Source of the DNA: Nonomuraea gerenzanensis
Lineage (GTDB): Bacteria; Actinomycetota; Actinomycetes; Streptosporangiales; Streptosporangiaceae
Length of the DNA: 64,000 nt
Direction of reading: 5' to 3'
Assembly: GCF_020215645.1 (NCBI RefSeq)
Contig: NZ_CP084058.1
Coordinates: 8,866,001-8,930,000 of the forward strand
Translations under genes and position numbers: made by a program
In this document: one piece after another, positions 44,590-52,864 of the stretch
Numbering within the stretch: position 1 is the stretch's first letter
How the letters are laid out: the number at the start of each line of letters is the position of its first letter
Notes under the pieces: generated by a model
What the model saw: only the letters and a program-made list of their open reading frames with translations
Database searches by the model: none
What the model was told of the DNA's origin: nothing

Positions 44590-44916
44590 ATGGGCATCCA
44601 GGACATCATCGAGGGCAAGAAGCAGTGGCGGGCGCACCTGGCCAGGGTCAAGGCGCTGCCGCCCGACTACCAGATCGTCTACAAGGAGATGCAGCGCTAC
44701 TTCTTCAAGGTCGGGCCGGTCGATCTGGTCGAGGGAAACCTGCTCGCCGGGATCGTCGACTTCTTCGAGGAGGGCGCGGCGTCCGGCAAGGGAGTGCTGG
44801 AGCTCATCGGCGACGACGTCGCCGCCTTCGCCGACGACCTGATCAAGGACTCGCGCACCTTCGCCGAGGTCTACCAGGAGTCGCGCGGCGCGAGCCCCGG
44901 CCCGGCCGGGAAGTAG
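44590..44916 (+). CDS. DUF1048 protein, second copy
   Basis: A 108-residue relative of the preceding protein and closer to the DUF1048 consensus: KKQWRAHLARVKALPPDYQIVYKEMQRYFFKVG ... LLAGIVDFFEEGAASGKGVLELIGDDVAAFADDLI. The ATG at 44590 begins one base after the previous stop. The two copies probably form a pair, perhaps a heterodimer, under PadR control; this is inference. Confidence 0.88.
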   Translation: MGIQDIIEGKKQWRAHLARVKALPPDYQIVYKEMQRYFFKVGPVDLVEGNLLAGIVDFFEEGAASGKGVLELIGDDVAAFADDLIKDSRTFAEVYQESRGASPGPAGK

Positions 44917-45002
44917 CGCCCGGCCCTCACCGTGCCAACCAGGGGGCAGCCTCCGCCGTCCTACATCCGTCACTTTCGCCACATACGTGAAGGAACTCGA
45001 CG

Positions 45003-45479
45003 GTGAGACTTGCCTCCACGCTCGCGGTGTTACTCGCCGCGGCCATGACGGCCGGCATGACGGCCGGCATGACGGCCGGCACGGCGCTGCCCGCGCGGGC
45101 CGCCGCCCCCGCCCTCCAGCTCGTCAAGATCTACTACGACTCGCCGGGGGCGGACCGGCGCTCCAACGACTCGCTGAACGCCGAGTACGTCACGCTGCTC
45201 AACACCACGAGGAAGGCCATCGACCTCGAAGGGTGGAGCGTGCGGGACAAGACCGGCTACACCTACGAGTTCGGCCCCGACGTGGTGCTGGGGCCCAAGA
45301 AGCGCATCACGGTGCGCACCGGCCAGGGCGCCGACGGCACCGGCAGCGTGTTCTGGAACCGCAGGCAGTACGTCTGGAACAACGACCAGGACACCGCTTA
45401 CGTGCGCAACCCCGGCGGCAAGCTCGTCGACTCCTGCTCCTACAAGGCCGCCAGCCGCTCCGCCTACGTCAACTGCTGA
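45003..45479 (+). CDS. Secreted lamin-tail-domain (LTD) protein
   Basis: A 158-residue secreted protein. GTG 45003 has AAGGAA 9 bases upstream. The signal peptide contains three identical MTAG units. The mature part is one lamin-tail domain: LQLVKIYYDSPG, NAEYVTLLNTTRKAIDLEGWSVRDKTGYTYEF, KKRITVRTGQG and YVWNNDQDTAYVRNPGGKLVDSCSY. Bacterial LTD proteins are extracellular and often carry adhesion or nuclease partners, but no other domain is present here. Confidence 0.85.
   Translation: MRLASTLAVLLAAAMTAGMTAGMTAGTALPARAAAPALQLVKIYYDSPGADRRSNDSLNAEYVTLLNTTRKAIDLEGWSVRDKTGYTYEFGPDVVLGPKKRITVRTGQGADGTGSVFWNRRQYVWNNDQDTAYVRNPGGKLVDSCSYKAASRSAYVNC
45045..45080 (+). repeat. Three perfect 12-bp repeats in a signal-peptide coding region
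   Basis: ATGACGGCCGGC occurs three times in tandem (45045, 45057, 45069), encoding MTAG-MTAG-MTAG in the hydrophobic core of the LTD protein signal peptide. The third copy is followed by a partial unit (ACGGCG). Confidence 0.92.
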
Positions 45480-45521
45480 CAGGGCGCGCGGCCGGCCGAT
45501 GCGGGATGGCCGTGGAGCCTC

Positions 45522-45561
45522 GGCGCGGCCGGCCGGTGCGGGTGCCCCGGCCGGCCGCGCC
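45522..45561. terminator. Bidirectional terminator between LTD and RTX-like genes
   Basis: GGCGCGGCCGGCCGG and CCGGCCGGCCGCGCC form a perfect 15-bp stem with a 10-base loop, between two convergent genes. Confidence 0.85.
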
Positions 45562-45573
45562 TTCTCTCGCGGG

Positions 45574-46149
45574 TTACTCGCAGGCCGTGACGGTCTCGGC
45601 GTCGCACTTGTCGGCGCCGTCACCGCCGTTCGCGCTGTCGACGCCGTCGCCGCCGATCAGCACGTCGTCGCCCGCGTTGCCGGCCAGCCGGTCGTTGCCC
45701 GCCTCGCCGGCCGCCAGGTCGGTGGCCGTCCCGCCGAAGAACAGGTCCGAGCCCGCGCCGAGGACGACCCTCGAACGCAGCGTGGTCCTGTTGGACAGCG
45801 TGTCGTCCCCGGCGCCCGTGTCCGCCACGATGGTGGTGACACCGTCGGCGTCGCAGACCGACACGTTCTTGGCGGTCGCCGTGCACCCGGCGCCGGGGAA
45901 CAGCAGTCCGCCGTCGTTCCTGACCACCAGCCTGCCGCCCACCTGCGTGACCGTGATGCCGTCCGCGGCGGCGTCCGCGGTGATCTGCAGGAACGGCGCC
46001 GACACGCTCACGTCGGCGGCGGCGTGCGCCGGACCGGCCACGGCCAGCAGCGTGGCCGCCAGCGCGGCGCCCGCGGTCAGCGCGCGCACCCCGTGCCGGC
46101 GCAGGACGGTGGCTCTCGAACGTCTCTCGGTGCTCCCAGTCGTACCCAT
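45574..46149 (-). CDS. Secreted RTX-type calcium-binding repeat protein
   Basis: A 191-residue secreted protein: Arg-rich N-terminus, signal segment (about 20-44, ending AHAA), and C-terminal hemolysin-type nonapeptide repeats of the form GGxGxD (GEAGNDRLAGNAGDDVLIGGDGVDSANG in two overlapping blocks). The repeats end with a Cys-containing tail (ADKCDAETVTACE). Such repeats bind calcium and fold outside the cell. No catalytic domain is present, so a structural or adhesive role is likely. Confidence 0.82.
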   Translation of the reverse strand: MGTTGSTERRSRATVLRRHGVRALTAGAALAATLLAVAGPAHAAADVSVSAPFLQITADAAADGITVTQVGGRLVVRNDGGLLFPGAGCTATAKNVSVCDADGVTTIVADTGAGDDTLSNRTTLRSRVVLGAGSDLFFGGTATDLAAGEAGNDRLAGNAGDDVLIGGDGVDSANGGDGADKCDAETVTACE

Positions 46150-46268
46150 CTCTCCCCCTCTGTCGGATGACAGACCGCCGCGATCGGCGGCCGAAGATGA
46201 GTACAGCTCGGACGGGGGCCGGGCTCAGTGCCGGAACGGACAGGCGTTATGTGGGAAATTGCCTGGTG

Positions 46269-46868
46269 TCAGAGCCAGCCCATGCGCTGCGCCGTGCGGA
46301 TGGCCTCCAGCCGGTTCTGGGCGTTGAGCTTGGTCATGGCGCTGGACAGGTAGTTGCGCACCGTGCCCTCGGTCAGGTGCAGCTCGCCGGCGATCCTGGA
46401 GATCGTGGCGCCCTCGGCGGCCAGGCGCAGCGCGTCGCGCTCCCGCTCGGTCAGCGGGCTGTCGCCGGCCGCCATCGCCGCCGCCGCCAGCTCCGCGTCC
46501 AGGTAACGGCCGCCCGACTGGACCTTGCGGATCGCCATCGCCAACTCCTCGGCCGAGGCGTCCTTGCCTAGGAAGCCGCTGACCCCCGCCGCCATCGCCC
46601 TGCGCAGGTAGCCGGGCCGGCCCAGGCTCGTCAGGATGACGATCTTGCACTGGGAGCTGATCCGCTCGGCCGCGCTCAGGCCGTCCATGCCGGGCATCTC
46701 GATGTCGAGCACGGCCACGTCGGGGCGGTGCTCGGCGACCGCGGCCACCACCTCGTCGCCTCTGCCCACCTGGGCGACGACCTCGATGCCGTCCTCCAGG
46801 TCGAGCAGGGCCGCGATGGCGCCGCGGATCAGGTGCTCGTCGTCGGCCAGCAGCACGCGGGTCGTCAT
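46269..46868 (-). CDS. NarL/DesR-type response regulator
   Basis: A 199-residue two-component regulator. The receiver domain has acidic residues LLADDEH, phospho-acceptor Asp55 in VAVLDIEMPG, Thr in VILTS and Lys in GFLGKD. The LuxR helix-turn-helix follows (LTERERDALRLAAEGATISRIAGELHLTEGTVRNYLSSAMTKL). The ATG at 46868 overlaps the stop of the second kinase (ATGA), so the kinases and regulator form one translationally coupled operon. Confidence 0.93.
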   Translation of the reverse strand: MTTRVLLADDEHLIRGAIAALLDLEDGIEVVAQVGRGDEVVAAVAEHRPDVAVLDIEMPGMDGLSAAERISSQCKIVILTSLGRPGYLRRAMAAGVSGFLGKDASAEELAMAIRKVQSGGRYLDAELAAAAMAAGDSPLTERERDALRLAAEGATISRIAGELHLTEGTVRNYLSSAMTKLNAQNRLEAIRTAQRMGWL

Positions 46869-47977
46869 GCGGGCACCGCCGCCCGCAGCAGGTACCGGCC
46901 GCCCGCCACGGGCTCGGCCTCCAGGGTGCCGCCCGCCGCGCGGACCCGCTGCGCGAGCCCCGCCAGGCCGATCGGCGCATGCTCGCCGACCGGTCCGCTC
47001 ACCCCGTCGTTGGCCATCTCCAGCACTCCGTTCTCGATCGTGATCGTGCAGCGTTCGGCCTTGCTGTGCTTGAGCACGTTCGTCGCGCCCTCGCGGACGA
47101 CGGTGGCCAGCAGGGTCCTGGTCTCGGGCGGCAGCGAGCCGGTCTCGGCCCGCACCGTGCAGCGCACGTCGGCGGCCTCCAGCACCGCGCGCACACTGGA
47201 GAGCACCTCGTCCAGGTCCATGGCCCGGTAGTTCTGCACGACGGTGCGGACCTCGCGCAGCGAGTTCCTGGCCAGGTCGCGCACCTCGAACATCTCGGCC
47301 GCCGCCGCCTCCGGGTCGGCGCGCAGGGTCCGCTCGGCGCGCTCGGTGCGGGCGGCGACGTCGGAGAGGCTGCGGCCGAGCAGGTCGTTCAGGTCGCGGG
47401 CGAAGCGCAGCCGCTCCTCCGAGACCGCCAGTTTGGCCATCGCCTCCTCCCCCTCGTGCGCCTCCACGGTCAGCCGCCACAGCTTGATGTTGGCCAGGAC
47501 GGCGCCGACGCAGATCGTGGTGAACACGCTCTGGACCACGATCAGCAGCGGGAGGGTGAAGCCCTCGGCGAACGAGGCGTACAGGTTGAACAGCAGGATC
47601 GACGCGACGGACACGGCGATGACGGTGCGGACCCGGACGAACGGCGCCAGCAGCGCCAGCCAGGTGGGCAGCGCGAAGACCTGCCCGGCGGCGGCCAGCA
47701 GCACCGCGATCACCCCGGTGACCGCCAGGATGCCGGTGGGGCGCTTACCGCCGCGGACGGCGATCCTGAACGGCCGGGTGCTGAGCACGTTGAAGACCAG
47801 CAGCAGGACGACGCCGACGACGATCAGCGGCACCGGCGCCAGTGCCTCCCGCCAGCGCAGGTACAGGTCGTAGTAGCCGAAGAGCGGGATCAGGAGCAGG
47901 AGGTCCGCGCAGTAGACCATCAGCCAGCGGACCCTGGTCAGCTTGCTCGCGTTGCGCACCCGGTCGAAGAGCTTCAT
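46865..47977 (-). CDS. DesK-type sensor kinase homolog lacking the phospho-acceptor His
   Basis: A 370-residue protein with five or six membrane segments (about 18-160) and a HisKA_3 plus HATPase region. In the dimerisation helix the expected FARDLHDLLGHSLS reads FARDLNDLLGRSLS: the phospho-acceptor His is Asn197, encoded by AAC, and the second conserved His is Arg. The ATPase motifs are kept (N-box GATNVLKHSKA, GVLEMANDG, GLAGLAQRV). It therefore probably cannot autophosphorylate in the usual way but may bind ATP and act through the adjacent intact kinase. Its ATG overlaps that kinase's stop. Confidence 0.88.
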   Translation of the reverse strand: MKLFDRVRNASKLTRVRWLMVYCADLLLLIPLFGYYDLYLRWREALAPVPLIVVGVVLLLVFNVLSTRPFRIAVRGGKRPTGILAVTGVIAVLLAAAGQVFALPTWLALLAPFVRVRTVIAVSVASILLFNLYASFAEGFTLPLLIVVQSVFTTICVGAVLANIKLWRLTVEAHEGEEAMAKLAVSEERLRFARDLNDLLGRSLSDVAARTERAERTLRADPEAAAAEMFEVRDLARNSLREVRTVVQNYRAMDLDEVLSSVRAVLEAADVRCTVRAETGSLPPETRTLLATVVREGATNVLKHSKAERCTITIENGVLEMANDGVSGPVGEHAPIGLAGLAQRVRAAGGTLEAEPVAGGRYLLRAAVPA

Positions 47978-49089
47978 GCCGGCACCGCCGCCCGCAGCAG
48001 GAACTCCCCGCCCTGCGTGGGCCCGGCGGAGAACGAGCCGCCCTCCGTGACCAGGCGCTCCGACAGGCCGCGCAGGCCGCTCCCGGGCGCCGCCGGCACG
48101 CCCGTCACCCCGTCGTTGACCATCTCCAGCACCCCCTCGTCGATCCTGATCTCGCATCGCGTGGCCGTGCTGTGCTTGAGGATGTTCGTGCCGCCCTCGC
48201 GCACCGCCCAGGCCAGCAACATCCTCGCGTCCGGCGACAGGCCGTCGGTCCTGGCCTCGACCACGCAGCTCGCCCCCGCCGCCTCCAGCGCCGCGCGCAC
48301 CCCGGCGAGCTCCTCCTCCAGGTCGAGCGCCTGGTAGCCGTGCACCGCCTGCTGCACCTCGAACAGCGACTCCCCGGCCAGCGCGCGGACCGCGGCCATC
48401 TCGGCGGCCGCCCGCTCGCCGTCCTTGGTCGCCAGCTTGGCGGCCAGCTCGCTCTTCAGCGTGATGACCGACAGGCTGTGCCCGAGCAGGTCGTGCAGGT
48501 CGCGGGCGAAGCGCAGCCGCTCCTCCGCCACCGCCAGGCGGGCCCTGGCCTCGCGGCTCTTGTACGCGTCCCTGATCACCCACCACAGCCAGCGCCACAG
48601 GAGCATGGCCCCGATCATCAGCACGCAGTTGATGACCTGCACGAGCACGAGGCCCTGCCAGCTCTGGGCCGTCATGAAGGCGGTGTAGACGGTGACGAGG
48701 GTCACCAGCGACACGGTCAGGACGATCGTCGCCCGCAGCCGGAGGTAGAGAGCGGCCAGCGACGCCCACACGGTCATGGTCTGCAGCCACGCCGACGACG
48801 ACGTGCCGTCGAGGGGCGACAGCACGAACAGCGCCGCCGCGAGCACCCCGGCGACCAGCAGTTTCAGCGTGGGTCTCGGACGGTACTCGAAGGCCTCGTA
48901 CAGCAGGAACGGGGTGAGTGCGGAGAAACCGGTGATCAAAGCGAAGTTGATCACCGCACGGGCGGCGGACATCCCCCCGCTCATCGTGTCGTCGGCGATG
49001 TACACGACGGAGATGAACCACACGAGCCCGAACGAGGCGTACATCCAGGAGAGCAGGAGCTTGCGCGCGGTGTCGGGACGCGCCGCCAT
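47974..49089 (-). CDS. DesK-type histidine kinase, intact
   Basis: A 371-residue sensor kinase paralogous to the downstream protein. About six membrane segments (residues about 12-165) precede HisKA_3 with the intact H-box FARDLHDLLGHSLSVITLKSELA (His199) and the ATPase motifs GGTNILKHSTA, GVLEMVNDG and GLRGLSERL. It would phosphorylate the downstream NarL-type regulator. ATG 49089 (GGGGGAGG upstream) is chosen over the GTG one codon earlier. The signal is unknown; a GH18-like secreted protein is encoded 50 bases upstream on the same strand. Confidence 0.9.
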   Translation of the reverse strand: MAARPDTARKLLLSWMYASFGLVWFISVVYIADDTMSGGMSAARAVINFALITGFSALTPFLLYEAFEYRPRPTLKLLVAGVLAAALFVLSPLDGTSSSAWLQTMTVWASLAALYLRLRATIVLTVSLVTLVTVYTAFMTAQSWQGLVLVQVINCVLMIGAMLLWRWLWWVIRDAYKSREARARLAVAEERLRFARDLHDLLGHSLSVITLKSELAAKLATKDGERAAAEMAAVRALAGESLFEVQQAVHGYQALDLEEELAGVRAALEAAGASCVVEARTDGLSPDARMLLAWAVREGGTNILKHSTATRCEIRIDEGVLEMVNDGVTGVPAAPGSGLRGLSERLVTEGGSFSAGPTQGGEFLLRAAVPA

Positions 49090-49139
49090 CACGCCCTCCC
49101 CCTGCTGACTGTTACCTCCTGGTCAGCGAAATCCTATCT

Positions 49140-50180
49140 TCATGCAGGACTTCGCCAAAGAATTCGGGACACGTCCGGCTTGGGGGTGACTCCGCGCAGT
49201 GACAGCCACGCCAGGCCGTGACGGGCGGCGTAGCCGGCCAGCGTGCGGGCGTCGCGCTCGCTCAGGTCGCCCGCGTCGGCCAGCACCGGGGTCAGCGCGA
49301 GGCGCGGCCACACCTCGCCGGGCTCCGTCAGGCCCTGAGCCCGGGCGACCTGCGCCGCCGCCGCCCGTACGGACTCGGCCAGCAGGCCCAGGCGGCCACC
49401 CCGCGTGCTGCGCGGCTCGACGGGGGCCAGCAGGTTGACGGTGCCGACGTCGGCGCCGGCCTCGTGGGTGGCGCGCAACATCGCGGCGTCGGCGGCGGCC
49501 AGGCCGCCGCGCCGCAGCGGCAGCGTGAAGCTGACCCGCAGCCGCCGCTCGCGCTGCACGGCGTGGATGGCCCGCGCCCGGCGCAGCACCGCCGCCCGGT
49601 CGGCGCTGTCGCGCACCTCGAAGTCGACGGCGCCGGCGCCGAACGCGCCGACCACCCGGCGGTAGGCGGCGGCGAGCCCGCCCGGCCTCGTGCAGGTCGC
49701 GGCCAGCTCGGGCCCGTCGGGGCCGCCGAACACGGGCGCGGCGTCGCCGCCCATCGCCCTGAGCCTACCGATCCGGTTGGCCACCGGGTTCCTGCCCGGG
49801 TCGAGCAGGCTCGCCGTGCGTGCGGGCGTGGCACTGCCGGCGAGGTCGAGCGGGCTGCTCCACTTGGGCGAGCAGCCGTCGCCGCCCGCCACCAGGTGGC
49901 CGAGCGTGTACCAGCGCACCCCGGTGCGGCGGGCCTGCCCCGGCAGGTCGAACGTGGGCTCGCGGGCGGTGTCCACGAACGCCACGAACGCGGCGGACGG
50001 CTCCGCCTCGGGCACCTCCGGCGGCGCGGCGGGCGGCTGTGCCGCGGCGGGACCCCGCGGCGCGGTGGCGTCGGCGGGCAGCAGGCGCACCACCGCGGCG
50101 GTGCCGGCGGCGAGCGCGAGCGCCGCGAGAACGGCGAGCGGGCGCGGGAGCAGACCTGGCTCCCTCTTGTGCCGAGGCAT
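49140..50180 (-). CDS. Secreted GH18-like protein without the catalytic acid
   Basis: A 346-residue exported protein (hydrophobic segment about 14-34) that follows the layout of actinomycete GH18 chitinases: SPKWSSPLDL, GDAAPVFGGPDGPELAATCTRPGGLAAAYRRVVGAFG, then the catalytic strand, LRVSFTLPLRRGGL and DVGTVNLLAPVEP. The strand that should read IDFDVEG reads VDFEVRD (186-191): the proton-donor Glu is Arg190 and the middle Asp is Glu188. Hydrolysis is therefore unlikely; a carbohydrate-binding or sensing role is conceivable. ATG 50180 starts on the basic MPRHKREPG. Confidence 0.75.
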   Translation of the reverse strand: MPRHKREPGLLPRPLAVLAALALAAGTAAVVRLLPADATAPRGPAAAQPPAAPPEVPEAEPSAAFVAFVDTAREPTFDLPGQARRTGVRWYTLGHLVAGGDGCSPKWSSPLDLAGSATPARTASLLDPGRNPVANRIGRLRAMGGDAAPVFGGPDGPELAATCTRPGGLAAAYRRVVGAFGAGAVDFEVRDSADRAAVLRRARAIHAVQRERRLRVSFTLPLRRGGLAAADAAMLRATHEAGADVGTVNLLAPVEPRSTRGGRLGLLAESVRAAAAQVARAQGLTEPGEVWPRLALTPVLADAGDLSERDARTLAGYAARHGLAWLSLRGVTPKPDVSRILWRSPA

Positions 50181-50300
50181 GGGCCACCCCGAGTGTGCGG
50201 TCGGCTACGGAAGGCAGCGGCTCTCGAACCGTAGCAAGCCGGTCCGGCGCGGCGCGGGCCTTTTCCGGATCACGTCCGTTGTGTGCGGATAATGTGGACC

Positions 50301-51215
50301 ATGAAGCTGCGGATCTTCACCGAGCCCCAGCAGGGCGCGACCTATGACGACCTGCTCGCCGTCGCCCAGGCCACCGAACGGCTGGGGTTCGACGCTTTCT
50401 TCCGGTCCGACCACTACCGGCGCATCGGCCCCGGCGACCAGGGCCCAGGCTCGACCGACGCGTGGATCACGCTGGCCGGCCTGGCCAGGGAGACCTCCGG
50501 CATCAGGCTGGGCACGCTGGTGTCGCCCGCCACGTTCCGGCTGCCAGGACCGCTGGCGATCAGCGTGGCGCAGGTGGACCAGATGAGCGGTGGCCGGGTG
50601 GAGCTGGGCTTCGGCACCGGTTGGTTCGACGGTGAGCACTCCGCTTACGGCATCCCGTTCCCGCCGATGAACGAGCGCTTCGGCCGGTTCGAGGAGCAGT
50701 TGGAGATCCTCACCGGGTTGTGGACGGCGCAGGGCGCCTACTCCTTCGAGGGCAGCTACTACCGGCTGGCCGACTCTCCCGCGCTGCCCAAGCCGGCCCA
50801 GCGGCCCCGGCCGCCGGTGATCATCGGGGGCGTCGGGGCCAGGCGCACGCCGCGGCTGGCGGCCACGTACGCGGACGAGTACAACGTGCCCTTCCACACC
50901 CTGGCCGACACCGGCGCGGCCTTCGACCGGGTGCGCGCGGCGTGCGAGGCGACCGGGCGCACCGTGCGGCTGTCGGCGGCGCAGACCACCGTGGTCGGCA
51001 AGGACCGGGCGGAGGTCGAGCGGCGCGCGGCCGCCATCGGCGAGGACCCGGACAAGCTGCGCGAGGGCGGCCTGGCGGGCACCCCGGGCGAGATCGTCGA
51101 CAAGCTGGGCGAGTTCGCCGAGCTCGGCGCCGAGCGCGTCTACCTGCAGATCCTCGACCTGGGCGACCTGGAGCACCTGGAGCTGATCGCCGCCGAGGTG
51201 CTGCCGCACGTGTGA
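50301..51215 (+). CDS. F420-dependent LLM-class oxidoreductase
   Basis: A 304-residue luciferase-like TIM-barrel protein, with FDAFFRSDHYRRI, TSGIRLGTLVSPATFR, AQVDQMSGGRVELGFGTGWFDGEH and VIIGGVGARRTPRLAATYADEYN. In actinomycetes this subclass usually uses coenzyme F420 as hydride carrier; the substrate cannot be predicted. ATG 50301 is preferred over 50283, since GGA lies just upstream and MKLRIFTEPQ is the natural start. It is divergent from the GH18-like gene. Its stop lies in the first unit of a 14-bp tandem repeat. Confidence 0.85.
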   Translation: MKLRIFTEPQQGATYDDLLAVAQATERLGFDAFFRSDHYRRIGPGDQGPGSTDAWITLAGLARETSGIRLGTLVSPATFRLPGPLAISVAQVDQMSGGRVELGFGTGWFDGEHSAYGIPFPPMNERFGRFEEQLEILTGLWTAQGAYSFEGSYYRLADSPALPKPAQRPRPPVIIGGVGARRTPRLAATYADEYNVPFHTLADTGAAFDRVRAACEATGRTVRLSAAQTTVVGKDRAEVERRAAAIGEDPDKLREGGLAGTPGEIVDKLGEFAELGAERVYLQILDLGDLEHLELIAAEVLPHV

Positions 51216-51250
51216 TGGGCCGCGTGTGATGGGCCGCGTGTGATGGGCCG
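51209..51250. repeat. Three perfect tandem copies of a 14-bp unit
   Basis: CGTGTGATGGGCCG is repeated at 51209, 51223 and 51237. The first unit includes the stop codon of the LLM oxidoreductase gene, so each later copy also carries an in-phase-looking GTG TGA. Confidence 0.92.
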
Positions 51251-51298
51251 TGCGTTATCCGTTGGCGGCGCTTTGCGGGATTACGGCAGACTTGGGGC

Positions 51299-52864
51299 GT
51301 GCTGCTGACGATCACCACCACCGCCAGGCCCGCCACCGACCTGGGCTTTCTCCTGCACAAGCATCCCGAGCGCGTGCAGGAGTTCGGCCAGTCGTTCGGC
51401 ACCGCCACGGTGTTCTACCCCGAGGCGGGCGAGGAGCGGTGCACGGCGGCGCTCCTGCTCGAGGTGGATCCGATCGCGCTGGTCCGGTCGCGTGGCAAGA
51501 ACTCGCCCGACTTCAGCCTGTCGCAGTACGTCAACGACCGCCCGTACGCGGCCTCGTCGCTGCTGGCGGTGGCGCTGGCCGACGTGTTCCGCACGGCACG
51601 GGCCGGGCGGTGCACGGCCAGGCCCGAGCTGCCCGGCACGCCGCTGCCGCTGGAGCTGCGGCTGCCCGCGCTGCCCTGCCGGGGCGGCCCGGAGCTGGCG
51701 CGGCGGTTGTTCGAGCCGCTCGGCTGGGCGGTGGAGGCGCTGCCCGTGCCGCTGGACGAGGGGTTCCCCGAGTGGGGCGAGTCCCGCTACGTCCGGCTCA
51801 CGCTGCGCGGCAGCGCCCGCCTGTCCGACGCGCTCAACCACCTGTATGTGCTGCTGCCGGTCCTCGACGACGGCAAGCACTACTGGGTCGCGCCCGACGA
51901 GGTGGACAAGCTGATCAGGGCCGGTGAGGGGTGGCTGGGCGGCCATCCCGAGCGGGGGCTGATCACCCGGCGCTACCTGGGGCGGCGCTGGGCCCTGGCC
52001 CGTACGGCGCTGGCGCGGCTGGCGGAGCTGGGCGACGAGACCGAGGAGCAGCTGGAGCCCGCGGTCGAGGAGGACGCGCCCGTCGGCGTCACGGCCGCCG
52101 ACGAGGCGGCAGCCGCAGAAGCCCAGGCCGCCGCAGAAGCCGAGGGTGCCGCAGAAGCCCAGGCCGAAGCCGAGGGCGCCGCAGAGACCGCCACCGAAGC
52201 CCAGGCGGAAGCCGAGGGCGCCGCCGAAGCTCAGGAGCAGCCGGGCAAAGCGAAGACGAAGGCGCTCAGCGTCCTGCGGCGCGAGGCGATCCTGGCCAAG
52301 CTGGAGGAGCTCGGCGCCGTCAGCGTGCTCGACCTCGGCTGCGGCCAGGGCGAGCTGGTCGGCGCGCTGCTGGCCAGGCCCAGGTTCGCCAGGGTCGGCG
52401 GCATGGACGTCTCCCCGATGGCGCTCACCATCGCCGCCCGCAAGCTGCGCCTGGAGCGCATGCCCGACGCCAAGCGCGCCCGGCTCACGCTCTTCCAGGG
52501 CGCGCTCACCTACACCGACAAGCGCCTGTCCGGCTACGACGCCGCGGTGCTCATGGAGGTGATCGAGCACGTGGACCCGCCGCGCCTGGCGGCGCTCGAA
52601 CGCGTCGTGTTCGGCCGCGCCAAGCCCGGCCACGTGCTGGTCACCACCCCCAACATCGAGTACAACGTCCGCTACGAGTTCCTGACCGGGCTGCGTCACC
52701 CCGACCACCGCTTCGAGTGGACCCGTGAGGAGTTCAGGGGCTGGGCCACCCGGGTGGCCGACCAGTACGGCTACCAGGTCGCCTTCGCCCCGGTGGGCGA
52801 CGACGACCCCGAGGTCGGCCCGCCGACCCAGATGGGAGTGTTCACCCGTGATCAGCGTTCCTGA
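51299..52864 (+). CDS. hen1: Bacterial Hen1 RNA 3'-terminal 2'-O-methyltransferase
   Basis: Marks the 3' end of cleaved RNA by 2'-O-methylation before ligation by Pnkp. The 521-residue protein has the bacterial Hen1 N-terminal domain (about 1-245: LLTITTTARPATDLGFLLHKHP, FYPEA, LSQYVNDRPYAASSLL). An Ala/Glu-rich linker (about 250-322) follows, and then the methyltransferase. The SAM loop is VLDLGCGQGELVGALL. The metal-binding set is E420, E423 and H424 in LMEVIEH, with the later His in LRHPDHRFEW. GTG 51299 is the start. Its 3' end overlaps pnkp by 17 bases, the standard gene order. Confidence 0.95.
   Translation: MLLTITTTARPATDLGFLLHKHPERVQEFGQSFGTATVFYPEAGEERCTAALLLEVDPIALVRSRGKNSPDFSLSQYVNDRPYAASSLLAVALADVFRTARAGRCTARPELPGTPLPLELRLPALPCRGGPELARRLFEPLGWAVEALPVPLDEGFPEWGESRYVRLTLRGSARLSDALNHLYVLLPVLDDGKHYWVAPDEVDKLIRAGEGWLGGHPERGLITRRYLGRRWALARTALARLAELGDETEEQLEPAVEEDAPVGVTAADEAAAAEAQAAAEAEGAAEAQAEAEGAAETATEAQAEAEGAAEAQEQPGKAKTKALSVLRREAILAKLEELGAVSVLDLGCGQGELVGALLARPRFARVGGMDVSPMALTIAARKLRLERMPDAKRARLTLFQGALTYTDKRLSGYDAAVLMEVIEHVDPPRLAALERVVFGRAKPGHVLVTTPNIEYNVRYEFLTGLRHPDHRFEWTREEFRGWATRVADQYGYQVAFAPVGDDDPEVGPPTQMGVFTRDQRS

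Noticed and set aside
45045..51250. Short tandem repeats as possible CRISPR
   Set aside because: The 12-bp and 14-bp units are adjacent without spacers, and there are no cas genes in the window.
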